Positions 8,018 through 17,082 are shown, counted from the first letter of the stretch. The stretch: 43,014 bases of DNA from Nocardia sp. CY41 (GCF_009829325.1 NZ_VUOS01000038.1:1-43014), one strand, 5' to 3'. Numbers and translations: made by a program. Notes: generated from the letters alone by a model not told the origin.

Positions 8018-8275
8018 GTGGCCGGAATTCCCCGGCGGCAGTGCGTGAAACGGCTCGCCGGATGCTCGTCGCCGGGTACCGCACCCGATCGATCAGGCGG
8101 AGACCCGTTCGCGCTGGGCGCTCGGAGACAGAATCTGCCGCTGGATAGTGAGCCGTTAGAAAGCGATCGATATGGCTGTGTGCTCCTCTCCGGCGTCATC
8201 CATGGCGCAAGGACAGCAGCGCCGGCTCGGAGTCGAGGGATATTCCCCCAGGGGTTCTCGGTCCTCCCGCCATAG

Positions 8276-8328
8276 CCAAAGTTGTCCTGTCAACTTCGGT
8301 TCCGTGAAAACGATTAGCCCCGTACGAT
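8276..8328 (+). promoter_or_regulatory. Operator-like inverted repeat and possible promoter of the permease gene
   Basis: CCAAAGTTG (8276-8284) and CAACTTCGG (8291-8299) form an inverted repeat with 9-base arms, one mismatch and a six-base centre. TACGAT at 8323-8328 is a possible -10 box. The 392-bp gap 8018-8409 holds no gene that I can support. The repeat resembles GntR- or LacI-size operators, but no regulator is adjacent. Confidence 0.4.
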
Positions 8329-8409
8329 GTGCCAATAAACAACGGCTCAATATGCAGGTGTGCGTGGCGGGCCGTCTGGCCCCGCCGCCGTCGACGAACG
8401 GATGCCCCC

Positions 8410-9894
8410 ATGGCTGTGCGATCAACGAAGTCTTCGGACTGGTCCTTCGAGCGGAAAGGCGCCGAATGGGTCGCCGATGCGGAACGTCGAGGTAAGCCGC
8501 GCGCCCTGTTCTGGCCGTGGGCGGGCACCAGTTGCAATGTGGTCTTGGTGTCCTTCGGTCCGTATGTCACCGCGCTCGGCCTCGACTGGCATCTGGCAGC
8601 GCTCGCTGCCGCGGTGGGAGCGGTCCTGTCCTTTCTGCTGCTCGCCTTGGTGTCGTTGGCCGGGCAGCAGGGCGGGGCGGCGACCATGGTGGCCGGCCGC
8701 GCGGCATTCGGGTTCCACGGCAACAAGATTCCGGCGCTGCTGAGTTATCTCGCGTTGGTGGGGTGGGAGACCTTCTCCGCGGTCTTGGCGACCCTTGCGG
8801 CTCGCACCGTGGCACATCGACTCGACCCGGAGATGGATACCGGACCGCTCATGGTCGTCACCCTTCTCACCGTCATCGTGGTGACCACGGTGATCGGCAT
8901 CTACGGTTGCCACGTGATCCTGCGGATCCAGAAGTGGTTCGCCCTGGCATTCACCGCGTTGTCCGTGGTCTACGTCGTGCTGACGCTGCCGAGGATCTCG
9001 TTCGCGGCGCATGGCCAGGCGAGCCTGGGCGCGTTCGTGGGCGGGGTGATGCTGGTCGCCAACATGCTCGGTTTGAGCTGGGTCAACTGCGCCGCGGACT
9101 ACACCCGCTACCTTCCCCGCGACGCCGACAAGCGTGCGCTGGTCGGCTGGATCACCTTCGGCGGCACCGCCCCGGCACTCGTGCTGATGGGACTCGGGAC
9201 AGTCCTGGCGGTCGGGGACCCGGAGGTCGCGGCACTGGCCGCGACCGATCCGATCAGTGCGCTGTCGGCTCATCTGCCGACCTGGTTTCTGGTGCCCTAT
9301 CTGATCCTCGCGCTGGTCGGCTTCGTGTCGGGCTCCATCATCGGCCTCTACTCCTCAGGACTGGCGTTGCAAACAGTGGGGGTCCGGATCCCGCGGCACT
9401 ACACCGTCCTGATCGACGCCGTTCTGATCGCCGTTGCCGGTGGCTATGTGGCCTTCGCCGCGCCCGGGTTCTTCGCTCCGTTCCAGGCGTTCCTGACCAC
9501 GACCGGTGTCGTGATGGCCGCATGGACCGGAATCTTCGTGGTCGACCTGTGGCAGCGTCGCAGCATCGGGTACGACCGGACAGCCCTGTACAGCCCGGTC
9601 GGCGGCTACGGAAAAGTGAACCGTGCCGGGGTCGGTTGCCTGATTGTCGCGACCCTCGTCGGGCTGGGCTTGGTCACGTCCCCCGATCCGCATATCGGTC
9701 CGCTGCTGGGCTACTTGTTCACGCCGGCTGCCCGCGCGGGCGGTCTGGGCAGCAGCAACCTCGGTGTGTTCGTCGCCTTGGTTGTCGCGACTGTCGGATA
9801 TGCCGCTCTGCACCGCGTGCGTCCGCTCGCACCGGGGCGCACGACCGAGTCGATGGAGAGTCGGGATTCCGAACCGGTTCGAGTCCCGGCGTAG
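8410..9894 (+). CDS. NCS1 family purine/cytosine permease
   Basis: A 494-residue transporter with about 12 hydrophobic segments. The N-terminal FWPWAGTSCNVVLVSFGPYVTALGL region, the GRAAFGFHGNK loop and SWVNCAADYTRYLP (near residue 230) match the nucleobase:cation symporter-1 family (cytosine, purines, allantoin, hydantoin). It would import a nucleobase-like compound across the cytoplasmic membrane; the substrate is not predictable here. ATG 8410 gives the usual family N-terminus; the frame is open upstream to 8329 but that extension has no membrane-protein character. No catabolic genes are beside it. Confidence 0.9.
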   Translation: MAVRSTKSSDWSFERKGAEWVADAERRGKPRALFWPWAGTSCNVVLVSFGPYVTALGLDWHLAALAAAVGAVLSFLLLALVSLAGQQGGAATMVAGRAAFGFHGNKIPALLSYLALVGWETFSAVLATLAARTVAHRLDPEMDTGPLMVVTLLTVIVVTTVIGIYGCHVILRIQKWFALAFTALSVVYVVLTLPRISFAAHGQASLGAFVGGVMLVANMLGLSWVNCAADYTRYLPRDADKRALVGWITFGGTAPALVLMGLGTVLAVGDPEVAALAATDPISALSAHLPTWFLVPYLILALVGFVSGSIIGLYSSGLALQTVGVRIPRHYTVLIDAVLIAVAGGYVAFAAPGFFAPFQAFLTTTGVVMAAWTGIFVVDLWQRRSIGYDRTALYSPVGGYGKVNRAGVGCLIVATLVGLGLVTSPDPHIGPLLGYLFTPAARAGGLGSSNLGVFVALVVATVGYAALHRVRPLAPGRTTESMESRDSEPVRVPA

Positions 9895-9964
9895 TCGGAA
9901 CCTCTGGGCTGGATCGTGATGAGCGACTGAGCGCATCGAGCGCGGCGGTGGGCCTGATCTCCAC

Positions 9965-9992
9965 CGCCGCGCTGCGCTCGCGCAGCGCGGCG
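9965..9992 (+). terminator. Strong hairpin after the permease gene
   Basis: A near-palindrome with 13-bp arms (9965-9977 and 9980-9992, core GCTGCGC/GCGCAGC) and a two-base centre lies 70 bases past the permease stop. It is the most stable hairpin noticed in the window and is a plausible terminator without a T-tract. Nothing else is evident in 9895-10164 apart from the promoter of the next gene. Confidence 0.5.
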
Positions 9993-10164
9993 CATGCTCA
10001 CACCCGCCGGCTACCCTTTCCGACATTCGGCGCTGACGAATCCGGTGATGCTGCAGCAGGGGGTCGGGCGGGCGCGATCGCGGAGCGGGACCGAGTCCTC
10101 GGGCGAATCATACTGAGCCGGTGACCTTTTCGTTTGTGTCGGTACGTGCCGCTAATCTGCTCGC

Positions 10165-10827
10165 ATGGTCGGACCGGACTCGGCGCTGCGCCGACTGACC
10201 CGCGATGCGCGGAAGTTGCTGCAACCCTATGGCTTCGACGGCCAGGAGGCCGTATGGGTGCGGGTGGTACCGGGTGGCGTGGCCTGCGTCGGCCGTGCCC
10301 GGACCGTGCGTACCTGGACCGATGGGCAACAGGAGTTGAAGTTCGGGTTGACCCTGAGTGCTACGCCCACCGCCTGGTGGGAGTTCTGCAATCGGCGCAA
10401 CGAGCGGCGCGGTCTGCCGCTCGTGCCGCTCGAAGAGGCGACCGGACCGGGGCTGATCGACGACCACCCGCTGCCGGAGGACCTGACGGAGTTGTGGTCC
10501 CTGCGGGTCGACCCGGCGCACCCTGGCCGGGCACTGCAGGCAGACGTCGACGCCATCCGCGCCGAACTGCCCCGGCGGGTGCACGCCTACGCCCGCCGGG
10601 CGCTGCGGCTGTTGGAGCCGGGCAGGTACCTCGAGGAACTGATGGCGCTGCCGGACCCGGCGATCGGCACGTGGGAGGCGATTGTCGTCCTGCTCGCGGA
10701 CCAGGGGACGGGTCCGCAACTGGAGGATGCGTTCGACCGATTCCGGGCGTGCTGCGCGGACGAGGACACCGCGGCCTACGCGGCGGACGTCATCGCGTAC
10801 GCACGAGGGCGCGCGGCGCGGGTGTGA
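10165..10827 (+). CDS. Hypothetical protein, loosely DUF4304-like
   Basis: A 220-residue soluble protein. The N-terminal part (helix, then LLQPYGFDGQEAVWVRVVPGGVACVGRAR, then ELKFGLTLSATP) has the order of DUF4304-type proteins, in which a 'kgF.r.g..f.R' segment precedes a beta-sheet; the match is weak. The C-terminal half is helical and rich in Arg and Ala. ATG 10165 lies exactly six bases after TAATCT (10153-10158), with no ribosome site, which suggests a leaderless mRNA. The function is unknown. It converges with the next gene. Confidence 0.7.
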   Translation: MVGPDSALRRLTRDARKLLQPYGFDGQEAVWVRVVPGGVACVGRARTVRTWTDGQQELKFGLTLSATPTAWWEFCNRRNERRGLPLVPLEEATGPGLIDDHPLPEDLTELWSLRVDPAHPGRALQADVDAIRAELPRRVHAYARRALRLLEPGRYLEELMALPDPAIGTWEAIVVLLADQGTGPQLEDAFDRFRACCADEDTAAYAADVIAYARGRAARV

Positions 10828-10882
10828 GCGAACGCGGCCGGCACTGTCCATCGGCGTCAGGCCGTGTTCACACCGGGTCGCG

Positions 10883-11470
10883 TCAGCCGGCGAACGCGGG
10901 GAGTGCCGCGAATTCCGGCGCGAGCCGGGCGGCCGGGACGGTATGCGCGATCCAGCGACGGGCACGGCTGAGCGGGTGCTCGGGAAACTCGGCGTCCCAT
11001 CGGATGTCGTCGGCCGCGTTGTACGGCAGCCGACCCCGCACCTCGGGCGCGTAGGGATGCGGCGGGAACATGTGGTCGAAACCGATCTTGGTGGCGAGTA
11101 GGGCCTCGCGCACCCCGGTGGTGCCGGTCTCGGGGCAGAGGATCTGCAGGACCGCACTGCTGCGGGCCTTCGGGACGATCACGGACGCGGCGAACACCAA
11201 GCCCTGTGGCTGGTTCGGCAGCGGCAGCTTCTCCATGCGCAGCAGCGCAGGCTGTGCGTCCAGCCACACCACGAAAGCTTCGATGAGGCAGCCGTTCTGC
11301 GCGCTTCTCTCGGTCAGACGACGGCGCAAGGTTTCCAGATCCTCCAACGGCGCGGGCAGATCCGGGACGAGGTCGAAATACGACACGTTCACCATGTCAC
11401 CGGTCCGAGGATCTCGCCAGGTCGCGCTGTCGACCTGCTGCATTTCCCCGGGGTCGAATGAAATAGGCAC
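10883..11470 (-). CDS. Hypothetical protein, not recognised
   Basis: A 195-residue alpha/beta protein without signal peptide or membrane segments. The start is placed at GTG 11470 because TAGTCT (complement of 11477-11482) lies exactly six bases upstream, the leaderless layout; a GTG at 11476 touches that box directly and would add two residues. The middle region (GCLIEAFVVWLDAQPALLRMEKL, QGLVFAASVIVPK, AVLQILCPE) alternates strands as in small sheet-forming domains. I do not recognise the family. There is no operon partner. Confidence 0.7.
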   Translation of the reverse strand: MPISFDPGEMQQVDSATWRDPRTGDMVNVSYFDLVPDLPAPLEDLETLRRRLTERSAQNGCLIEAFVVWLDAQPALLRMEKLPLPNQPQGLVFAASVIVPKARSSAVLQILCPETGTTGVREALLATKIGFDHMFPPHPYAPEVRGRLPYNAADDIRWDAEFPEHPLSRARRWIAHTVPAARLAPEFAALPAFAG

Positions 11471-11476
11471 CGGCAC

Positions 11477-12172
11477 AGACTATCCGCAGTCCACGGGTGC
11501 CGACGTCCGCGGTGGAGACCCGCGACGACTCCGACCAGCTCCAGCGAGCAGCGCTAGGTCCGTGCGGTAGGTCGGGCCGGTGCTGTGTGACCGACCGCGG
11601 GTCCATTCGGGGTCGTCACAGATGCTCACGGCCTGGCAGGGCCGACAGTGGTCGCAGGCTCGCGGTCGGGAAGATGTCGGCGAAGCCGCTGGGAACGGAG
11701 GCGCCGAGGCCCGGCATGGACCCCAGCGGAACGGAGGCCGCAAGGCGGTGCGGCTCAGTGGCCCGCCACTGTTCGATTCCCGGCCGCGTCGAGCGTGGCC
11801 GAGGTGAACCGTCTCGGCGAGTTGTCACTGCGCGCTGTGCAGCCGTGAGGGGAGCGCGCTTCGGGGGCCGGGGTCGTCGCCTGCGATTTTCGCAGAGGGC
11901 GCGATGATGGCCCAGTCGGTCGAAGGACTTACAGCAGGGAGCCGGGGGCGACCATCGCGGAATCGGTCGGCGCGAGTGGGATCGTCGTACTGCACGGCAG
12001 CGATCGGCGTGCCTCGACCGAGTGCGATAATATTCGAATACGAGATATGCGTATCAAAGAATATGTCGCCACGGGCGCCGACAATCTTGGTGGGCAGATC
12101 CCGGCCGTGCTATGAGGGGGAGATGCCAGCCGTGCGACCGGTAGCGGTGATCGGTCGCCGAGATGCCACCGG
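11477..12172. other. About 700-bp stretch without a supported gene
   Basis: No frame here has convincing codon use, start site or protein character on either strand. It separates the unrecognised gene at 10883-11470 from the 3' end of the heptose cluster. The one distinct structure is an AT-rich inverted repeat at 12030-12064, listed separately. An ATG at 12123 with a GAGGGGGAG sequence ahead opens a frame antisense to UDP-glucose dehydrogenase and is not accepted as a gene. Confidence 0.5.
12030..12064. repeat. AT-rich inverted repeat beyond the heptose cluster
   Basis: ATATTC at 12030-12035 pairs with GAATAT at 12059-12064, and ATACG at 12038-12042 pairs with CGTAT at 12050-12054, around the loop AGATATG. 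The element is strikingly AT-rich for this genome and stands about 110 bp beyond the last gene of the cluster (UDP-glucose dehydrogenase ends at 12173). It could be a transcription end, a regulator site or a binding site for an AT-seeking nucleoid protein such as Lsr2; sequence alone does not decide. Confidence 0.5.
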
Positions 12173-13495
12173 TCAGGCTCGGCCGCTTTCCGAGGCGCCG
12201 GTGGTGCCGTTGCTCAGCAAGGTGAAACCGGTACCGCTGAGCAGTTGCTCGTCGAGCAGGTTCCTGGTGTCGACGATCACGGGGCGGTCCACGTCGGTCG
12301 CGAGCTTCGCCCAGTCGAGCGTACGGAATTCGGGCCACTCGGTGAGTACCACGAGCGCGCCCGCATCCTTCGCCACCAGGTACGGGTCGTCCACCACTCG
12401 GATGTCGTCGAGATAGGGGGTGCCCGCCGGGACGCATGGGTCGTACGCGGTGACCGTGGCGTCGTGCCGGGAGAGCTGCCTGGCGACCGCGACGGCGGGG
12501 GAGTCGCGCAGGTCGCCCGTCCCGGCTTTGAACGCGAGGCCGAACACGCCGATCCGAGTCCCCGATAGGGAGCCGTCGACCGCGCCGGTCACCGCTCGGC
12601 GGATCTTGCGCAACACCATCGCCTGCTGATGATCGTTGGCGCGCAGGGTATCTCGGACCAGGGCGAAGTCCACCCCGGACGCCTCCGCGGCGCGCAGGAG
12701 CGCGCGCGTGTCCTTGGGCAGGCACGAGCCGCCCCAGCCGGGGCCGGGAGCCAGGAAAGCAGGTCCGATCCGGTCGTCCATGCCCATCGCGCCGGTGACC
12801 TTCGTGATGTCGGCGCCGACCCGTTCGCACAGTTCGGCCAGCGTGTTCACGAACGACAGTTTCATCGCGAGAAAAGCATTGCTGGCGTACTTGGCGAGTT
12901 CCGCGCTGGCCGGATCCGATCGCAGGACCGGCGCGCCCGTTCCCGCGTACAACGCCGCGACCCGCTCGGCCGAATCCTGATCGTGCTCGGCCGCGCCGAC
13001 GAGAACACGGTCAGGGTGCAGGAAGTCCTCGACCGCGTGTCCCTCCCGGAGGAATTCGGGATTGCTGACGACCGCGGTGCTCGCGAGACCGGACAGGGCG
13101 GGGATCCGCGCCGCCGTCCCCACTGGGACGGTGGACTTGGTGACCAGCACGCAATCCGGCGGTAGCACCGTGGACAACGTCTCCAGCGCGTCCTCGAGCA
13201 CGCCGAGATCTGCCGAGCCGCCGGTGCCCATGGGGGTGGGAAGGCACAACAAGACCACTTCGCATTCGTGGAGCGCTTCCGGGTCCGACGTGAACACGAG
13301 CCGGTTCTCCGCGAGCCCTTCGTGTACCAGTTCCGGTAGGCCGGGCTCGACGATCGCGACCGTACCCGCGCGCAGCGCCGCTACCTTGGCCTCGTCGTTG
13401 TCGACACAGACCACATGGTGGCCCAAGTGGGCGAGGCAAGCGGCGCTGGTCAGCCCCACGTAACCGGCGCCGACCACCCCGACGCGGCTACCCAT
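12173..13495 (-). CDS. UDP-glucose 6-dehydrogenase
   Basis: A 440-residue UDP-glucose/GDP-mannose dehydrogenase family enzyme that would oxidise UDP-glucose to UDP-glucuronate with two NAD. The NAD-binding motif GAGYVG is at residues 9-14, NPEFLREG at about 145-152, KYASNAFLAMKLSFVN in the middle, and the catalytic Cys258 sits in GGSCLPKDT. ATG 13495 gives the standard family N-terminus and overlaps the end of the preceding glycosyltransferase gene by 8 bp (ATGGGTAG). It is the last gene of the cluster and would feed the decarboxylase encoded near the other end. Confidence 0.93.
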   Translation of the reverse strand: MGSRVGVVGAGYVGLTSAACLAHLGHHVVCVDNDEAKVAALRAGTVAIVEPGLPELVHEGLAENRLVFTSDPEALHECEVVLLCLPTPMGTGGSADLGVLEDALETLSTVLPPDCVLVTKSTVPVGTAARIPALSGLASTAVVSNPEFLREGHAVEDFLHPDRVLVGAAEHDQDSAERVAALYAGTGAPVLRSDPASAELAKYASNAFLAMKLSFVNTLAELCERVGADITKVTGAMGMDDRIGPAFLAPGPGWGGSCLPKDTRALLRAAEASGVDFALVRDTLRANDHQQAMVLRKIRRAVTGAVDGSLSGTRIGVFGLAFKAGTGDLRDSPAVAVARQLSRHDATVTAYDPCVPAGTPYLDDIRVVDDPYLVAKDAGALVVLTEWPEFRTLDWAKLATDVDRPVIVDTRNLLDEQLLSGTGFTLLSNGTTGASESGRA

Positions 13496-14438
13496 GGCGC
13501 ACCTTCGCCCCGAGCAAACCGGTTGCGGCCGTGCGTACATGCTCGGGCCGCAGCATGAGGAGCCCGGGATCCGGATGGTCGGCATGCGGATCACCGGCGA
13601 TCCCGGCCCACAGCGTCACGTGCTGTTCCGCGTCGGCGGGCGGCCCCCACCACTGCGGCGGTGTGGGGCCGAACAGCAGGACCGATGGTGTGCCGAAGGC
13701 GGTGGCGAGGTGGCCGACACCGGTGTCGCCGCAGACGACCAGCGCCGCGTCGGCCACCAGCGCGGCGAGTTCGATCAGGGTGGTGCGCCCGGCGTACACC
13801 GCGGTGGGCGGCAGGCCGGCTTGCTGGGCGACCGCGTTCGCCAATCGGATCTCCTCGCGCGTGCCGGTGATCACCACGCGGTAGCCGTCGGCGCCGAGTT
13901 CGCGCGCCACGCGAGCGAATCGTTCGGAGGGCCAGCGGCGAGCGGGAGACGCCGCGCCGGGATGGATCACGACCACATCCGACTCGGCGGCGGGCGCCGA
14001 GGGAGCCGGCAGCCGCAGCGCGGTGCGATCGGCGTCGATCCGGCCGTGCTCGAGCAGCAGGCACCAGCGCTCGACCTCGTGCACTTCCTCGCGCCACTCG
14101 GGGCCGGGCAGTCCGGGGTAGTCCGAATGGCGGTGCGTCAGTAGCGCTTCTGGGCGCGCCGCCAACAGGTCACGGATGCTCTCCGGTCCGCTGCCGTGCA
14201 GGTTGACCGCCAGTCTCGGGGGCGCCGCGTGCCATCGCAGCGCGCCCAGTCCTGTGGTCGGCAGCAGTTCGTCGACCGCATCGATGAGATCGACCAGATC
14301 GCGCAGCGATTCCGGCGCGGCCAGCACCACCCGGGCGTCGGGGTAGGCGTTTCGAAGCCCGCGCAAGGCGGGCACGGCGGTCAGCAGATCGCCGAGCCCG
14401 AGCGCGCGCAACACGAGGATCGTGTCGCTCAAGGCCAC
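13488..14438 (-). CDS. GT9 (ADP-heptose:LPS heptosyltransferase-like) glycosyltransferase, second copy
   Basis: A 316-residue member of glycosyltransferase family 9. The N-terminus TILVLRALGLGDLLTAVPALRGLR and the nucleotide-sugar motif CGDTGVGHLATAFGTPSVLLFGP (about residues 235-257) are those of LPS heptosyltransferases, GT-B enzymes that move heptose from an ADP-heptose donor. GTG 14438 follows GAAGAGGGATC and overlaps the end of the upstream SDR gene by 10 bp, showing tight coupling. The acceptor is unknown; there is no LPS in this type of bacterium. Confidence 0.9.
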   Translation of the reverse strand: MALSDTILVLRALGLGDLLTAVPALRGLRNAYPDARVVLAAPESLRDLVDLIDAVDELLPTTGLGALRWHAAPPRLAVNLHGSGPESIRDLLAARPEALLTHRHSDYPGLPGPEWREEVHEVERWCLLLEHGRIDADRTALRLPAPSAPAAESDVVVIHPGAASPARRWPSERFARVARELGADGYRVVITGTREEIRLANAVAQQAGLPPTAVYAGRTTLIELAALVADAALVVCGDTGVGHLATAFGTPSVLLFGPTPPQWWGPPADAEQHVTLWAGIAGDPHADHPDPGLLMLRPEHVRTAATGLLGAKVRHG

Positions 14439-15118
14439 GATCCCTCTTCCGACGCGCACACGACCATCTCCCTGACTTCGCAGCCCGGCGGCTGGCGCAG
14501 CGCGAACACCACCGCGGCGGCGACGTCTTCGGGCTGGTTGAGTTTCGCGTCGGGCGGCGGCTTGTACTGCTCGTCGCGGTCGTCGAAGAACGCGGTGTGC
14601 ATTCCGCCCGGAATCAGCAACGTCACGCCGACGCTGCCCGCTGTCTCGGCGGCGAGCGCTCTGGTGAAGCCGACCACGCCGAATTTCGACGCGCAATAGG
14701 CGGTGGCGTCACCGACCGCCTTGATGCCGAGGGTGGAAGCACAGGTCACCACCGTTCCCTTACTTTCCCGCAGGAACGGAAGCGCGGCACGCACGACGGC
14801 GGCTGTGCCGAACAGATTGACCTGAACCACGTATTCCCACTTCTTCGCGGGCACCTTGTCCAACGGGCCGCACGCATCGGTTCCGGCGGCGGTGAACACG
14901 CCGTCGATCCGGCCGCCCGCCCGCTCGGCGAGCTCGTGCACGGCTTGCTCGGCCGCGACGGTATCGGCCAGGTCGGCCCGCACGAAGTCGACGGGCGTCT
15001 CGGGCTCCACCCGGTCGATCACGAAGGGGCGTCCGCCGTTCTCGCGGACCGCGGCGGTGACCGCAGCGCCGAGTCCGGAAGCGCCGCCGGTGATCAGGAT
15101 ATTGCCGAGGGTTCGCAT
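14429..15118 (-). CDS. Classical short-chain dehydrogenase/reductase of the heptose cluster
   Basis: A 229-residue classical SDR: cofactor motif TGGASGLG at residues 10-17, a catalytic Ser region in VVTCASTLGI, and YCASK supplying Tyr and Lys. The Asp in the VIDRVEPE segment after strand 2 favours NAD. ATG 15118 is preceded by AAGGAGC. It lies 21 bp after the HldE gene and overlaps the following GT9 gene. In a sugar-activation cluster it probably oxidises or reduces a sugar or sugar nucleotide; it is not the extended-SDR HldD epimerase of LPS pathways. Confidence 0.9.
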   Translation of the reverse strand: MRTLGNILITGGASGLGAAVTAAVRENGGRPFVIDRVEPETPVDFVRADLADTVAAEQAVHELAERAGGRIDGVFTAAGTDACGPLDKVPAKKWEYVVQVNLFGTAAVVRAALPFLRESKGTVVTCASTLGIKAVGDATAYCASKFGVVGFTRALAAETAGSVGVTLLIPGGMHTAFFDDRDEQYKPPPDAKLNQPEDVAAAVVFALRQPPGCEVREMVVCASEEGSWP

Positions 15119-15139
15119 CGTGCTCCTTACGTTCTCGGG

Positions 15140-16522
15140 TCAGCCGCAGGCCTGGGTCGCGGCGACCAGCTGGGTTGTCGAGTAACCGCGAACAGTGGGA
15201 ATCAGCGCGATCTCGCCGCCGTACCCGCGAACGACCGTGGCCTCCGGGAGGTCCACGCCGGTGTAGTCGCCGCCCTTGACCCAGATGTCGGGGCGAAGGC
15301 GTTCCAGCAGTGCGCTCGGGGAGGATTCGTCGAACACGACGACGGCGTCCACCGACGACAGCGCGATGAGCAGGCGGGCTCGGTCGCGTGCGGTGACGAT
15401 CGGACGGCGCGGCCCCTTCAAACGCCGCACCGACGCATCGGAATTCAGGCACACCACCAGCGCGTCGCCCATGGCGCGAGCCTGGCGCAGCAAGCTCACG
15501 TGTCCGGGATGCAGCAGATCGAAACAGCCGCCGGTGGCCACGAGCCTGCCGCCGCGGGCCCTGACCCGCGCCGCCACCTCGAACGCCGACCCACCCCCTT
15601 CCGTCGTGTCCTCCTCCGCGACGGCGGCGCCGTCGCACGCGGACAACGTGGCCGCGCCGCCCGCGGCCACGAATCTGGCCGCCGCGTCCACGGCGTGTGA
15701 CACCGCGTCGGCCACTGTCGACCCGTCGAAGAGTGCGGCGGCCGCGGCGGAGGCGAATCGGTCACCCGCGCCGCAGGTGTCGGAACCGACGTGGCCCGCG
15801 AGCCGTATCTCGGCGGGCACAGGCACTACGGTGAGCCGTTTCCCATTGGCCAGCACCGCCCCGTTCGGGCCCGTCGTGACCGCGACGGAATCCGCGGACC
15901 ACTCGTCGCGGAGCACCTTCGCCAACTCGTCCGGTTCGACGTATCCGGGTGCGAACTGGCGTGCCTCCTTCAGATTCGGTGAGACGAGCGACGCGCCCGG
16001 CGTCGGCGCCGGGCCGCGCGGGTGCGGATCCCACACCACCGGTACGGACCGCGCCAGTTCGGTCAGCAGGCTGCGGATCTCCGGATGTGCGGCGACGCCC
16101 CGGCCGTAGTCCGCCACGAGGACCGCGCCTGCCGCCCGCAGTGCCCTGGTGACCGACGCGCTCACCGAGCCGCCGTCGGCGGTCCCGTCGCCGGTGTCCA
16201 GCCGCAACAACGACTGACCGGCGGCGCGGACGCGCGTCTTGCGTACCGTCTCGCCGCGCAGCGGCATCGGAACGACCTGCACGTACTGGTCCAGCAGCCG
16301 GGTGAGGAGCCGGCCGTCGTGGTCGTCGGCGGTCGCTGTGACGAGCAAGACTTCGGCGACCGATCGCGCGGCGAGCGCGGCGGCCAGCCCGGCGCCGCCC
16401 GGACGCATCCACCGGCGTTCCACGTCCACCACGGGCACGGGAGCCTCGGGCGACAACCGGTCGGCGACGCCCTCGATGTCGACGTCGAGCATGCTGTCGC
16501 CGATCACGACCAATGGCTTCAT
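15140..16522 (-). CDS. hldE: Bifunctional heptose 7-phosphate kinase / heptose 1-phosphate nucleotidyltransferase
   Basis: A 460-residue HldE (RfaE)-type protein. Residues 1-305 are a PfkB/ribokinase-fold kinase with GGAGLAAALA near 42-51 and the catalytic GAGD at 251-254. Residues 325-460 are a cytidylyltransferase-fold domain with CFDLLHPGH (HPGH 338-341) and VKGGDYTGVDLPE. In LPS pathways the kinase phosphorylates glycero-manno-heptose 7-phosphate at C1 and the second domain makes the nucleotide-heptose after GmhB acts. ATG 16522 overlaps the gmhA stop by 4 bp (ATGA). The nucleotide used is not readable from sequence. Confidence 0.93.
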   Translation of the reverse strand: MKPLVVIGDSMLDVDIEGVADRLSPEAPVPVVDVERRWMRPGGAGLAAALAARSVAEVLLVTATADDHDGRLLTRLLDQYVQVVPMPLRGETVRKTRVRAAGQSLLRLDTGDGTADGGSVSASVTRALRAAGAVLVADYGRGVAAHPEIRSLLTELARSVPVVWDPHPRGPAPTPGASLVSPNLKEARQFAPGYVEPDELAKVLRDEWSADSVAVTTGPNGAVLANGKRLTVVPVPAEIRLAGHVGSDTCGAGDRFASAAAAALFDGSTVADAVSHAVDAAARFVAAGGAATLSACDGAAVAEEDTTEGGGSAFEVAARVRARGGRLVATGGCFDLLHPGHVSLLRQARAMGDALVVCLNSDASVRRLKGPRRPIVTARDRARLLIALSSVDAVVVFDESSPSALLERLRPDIWVKGGDYTGVDLPEATVVRGYGGEIALIPTVRGYSTTQLVAATQACG

Positions 16523-17082
16523 GTCGGTACCCCCAGTGCGTCGTCGAGCGCCGTGCACAGGGCGTGCACCAAGACCAGATGCACTTCCTGCACGGTGGCG
16601 GTGCTGTGTGCTTCCACGGCCACCGCGTCGTCGCACAGCGCCGCGAGCGGATTGGGCGCGGGGCCGGTCATGGCCCATGTGGTGACGCCGATGTCGTGCG
16701 CCGCTTTCGCCGCGGCCACCACGTTCTGGCTGCTGCCGCTGGTGGACAACAGGATGAGGACGTCATCGGGTCTGCCGTGCGCGCGGACCTGGCGCGCGAA
16801 CAGCTCGGTTTCGCCGTAGTCGTTCACTATGGCGGTGCCCGCCGAGGTGTCGGCGTGCAGGGCGATCGCCGACAGCGGACGGCGATCGTTGCGGAAGCGG
16901 CCGACCAGTTCCCCGGTCAGGTGCTGCGCTTCGGCCGCGCTGCCCCCGTTGCCGCAGGCGAGCAATCTGCCGCCGTTGTCCAGTACCACCGCCAGTTCTC
17001 GCCCCCATCTGCGGATGCTCGGTGCGAAGCAACTGGTGCGTTCCAGCGCCGCGTGCAAAGCCGCGAAATGCTCCTCGATCAC
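16519..17082 (-). CDS. gmhA: Sedoheptulose 7-phosphate isomerase (GmhA-like)
   Basis: A 187-residue SIS-domain protein of the phosphoheptose isomerase family, which turns sedoheptulose 7-phosphate into glycero-manno-heptose 7-phosphate. NGGSAAEAQH (45-54), the phosphate-binding LLSTSGSSQNVVAAA, and QEVHLVLVHALC near the C-terminus are the GmhA signatures; the Glu and His residues of these motifs form the metal site. GTG 17082 has a clear AGGAGG ribosome site and overlaps the GT9 stop by 4 bp. It supplies the first step for HldE and the GmhB-like domain in the same operon. Confidence 0.92.
   Translation of the reverse strand: MIEEHFAALHAALERTSCFAPSIRRWGRELAVVLDNGGRLLACGNGGSAAEAQHLTGELVGRFRNDRRPLSAIALHADTSAGTAIVNDYGETELFARQVRAHGRPDDVLILLSTSGSSQNVVAAAKAAHDIGVTTWAMTGPAPNPLAALCDDAVAVEAHSTATVQEVHLVLVHALCTALDDALGVPT

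Noticed and set aside
11480..11907. Several frames of 60-140 codons on both strands
   Set aside because: None has a convincing start, codon bias or protein character.
12123..12416. ATG 12123 with a GAGGGGGAG sequence upstream
   Set aside because: The frame is antisense to the 3' end of UDP-glucose dehydrogenase and has low-complexity Ser-rich content.
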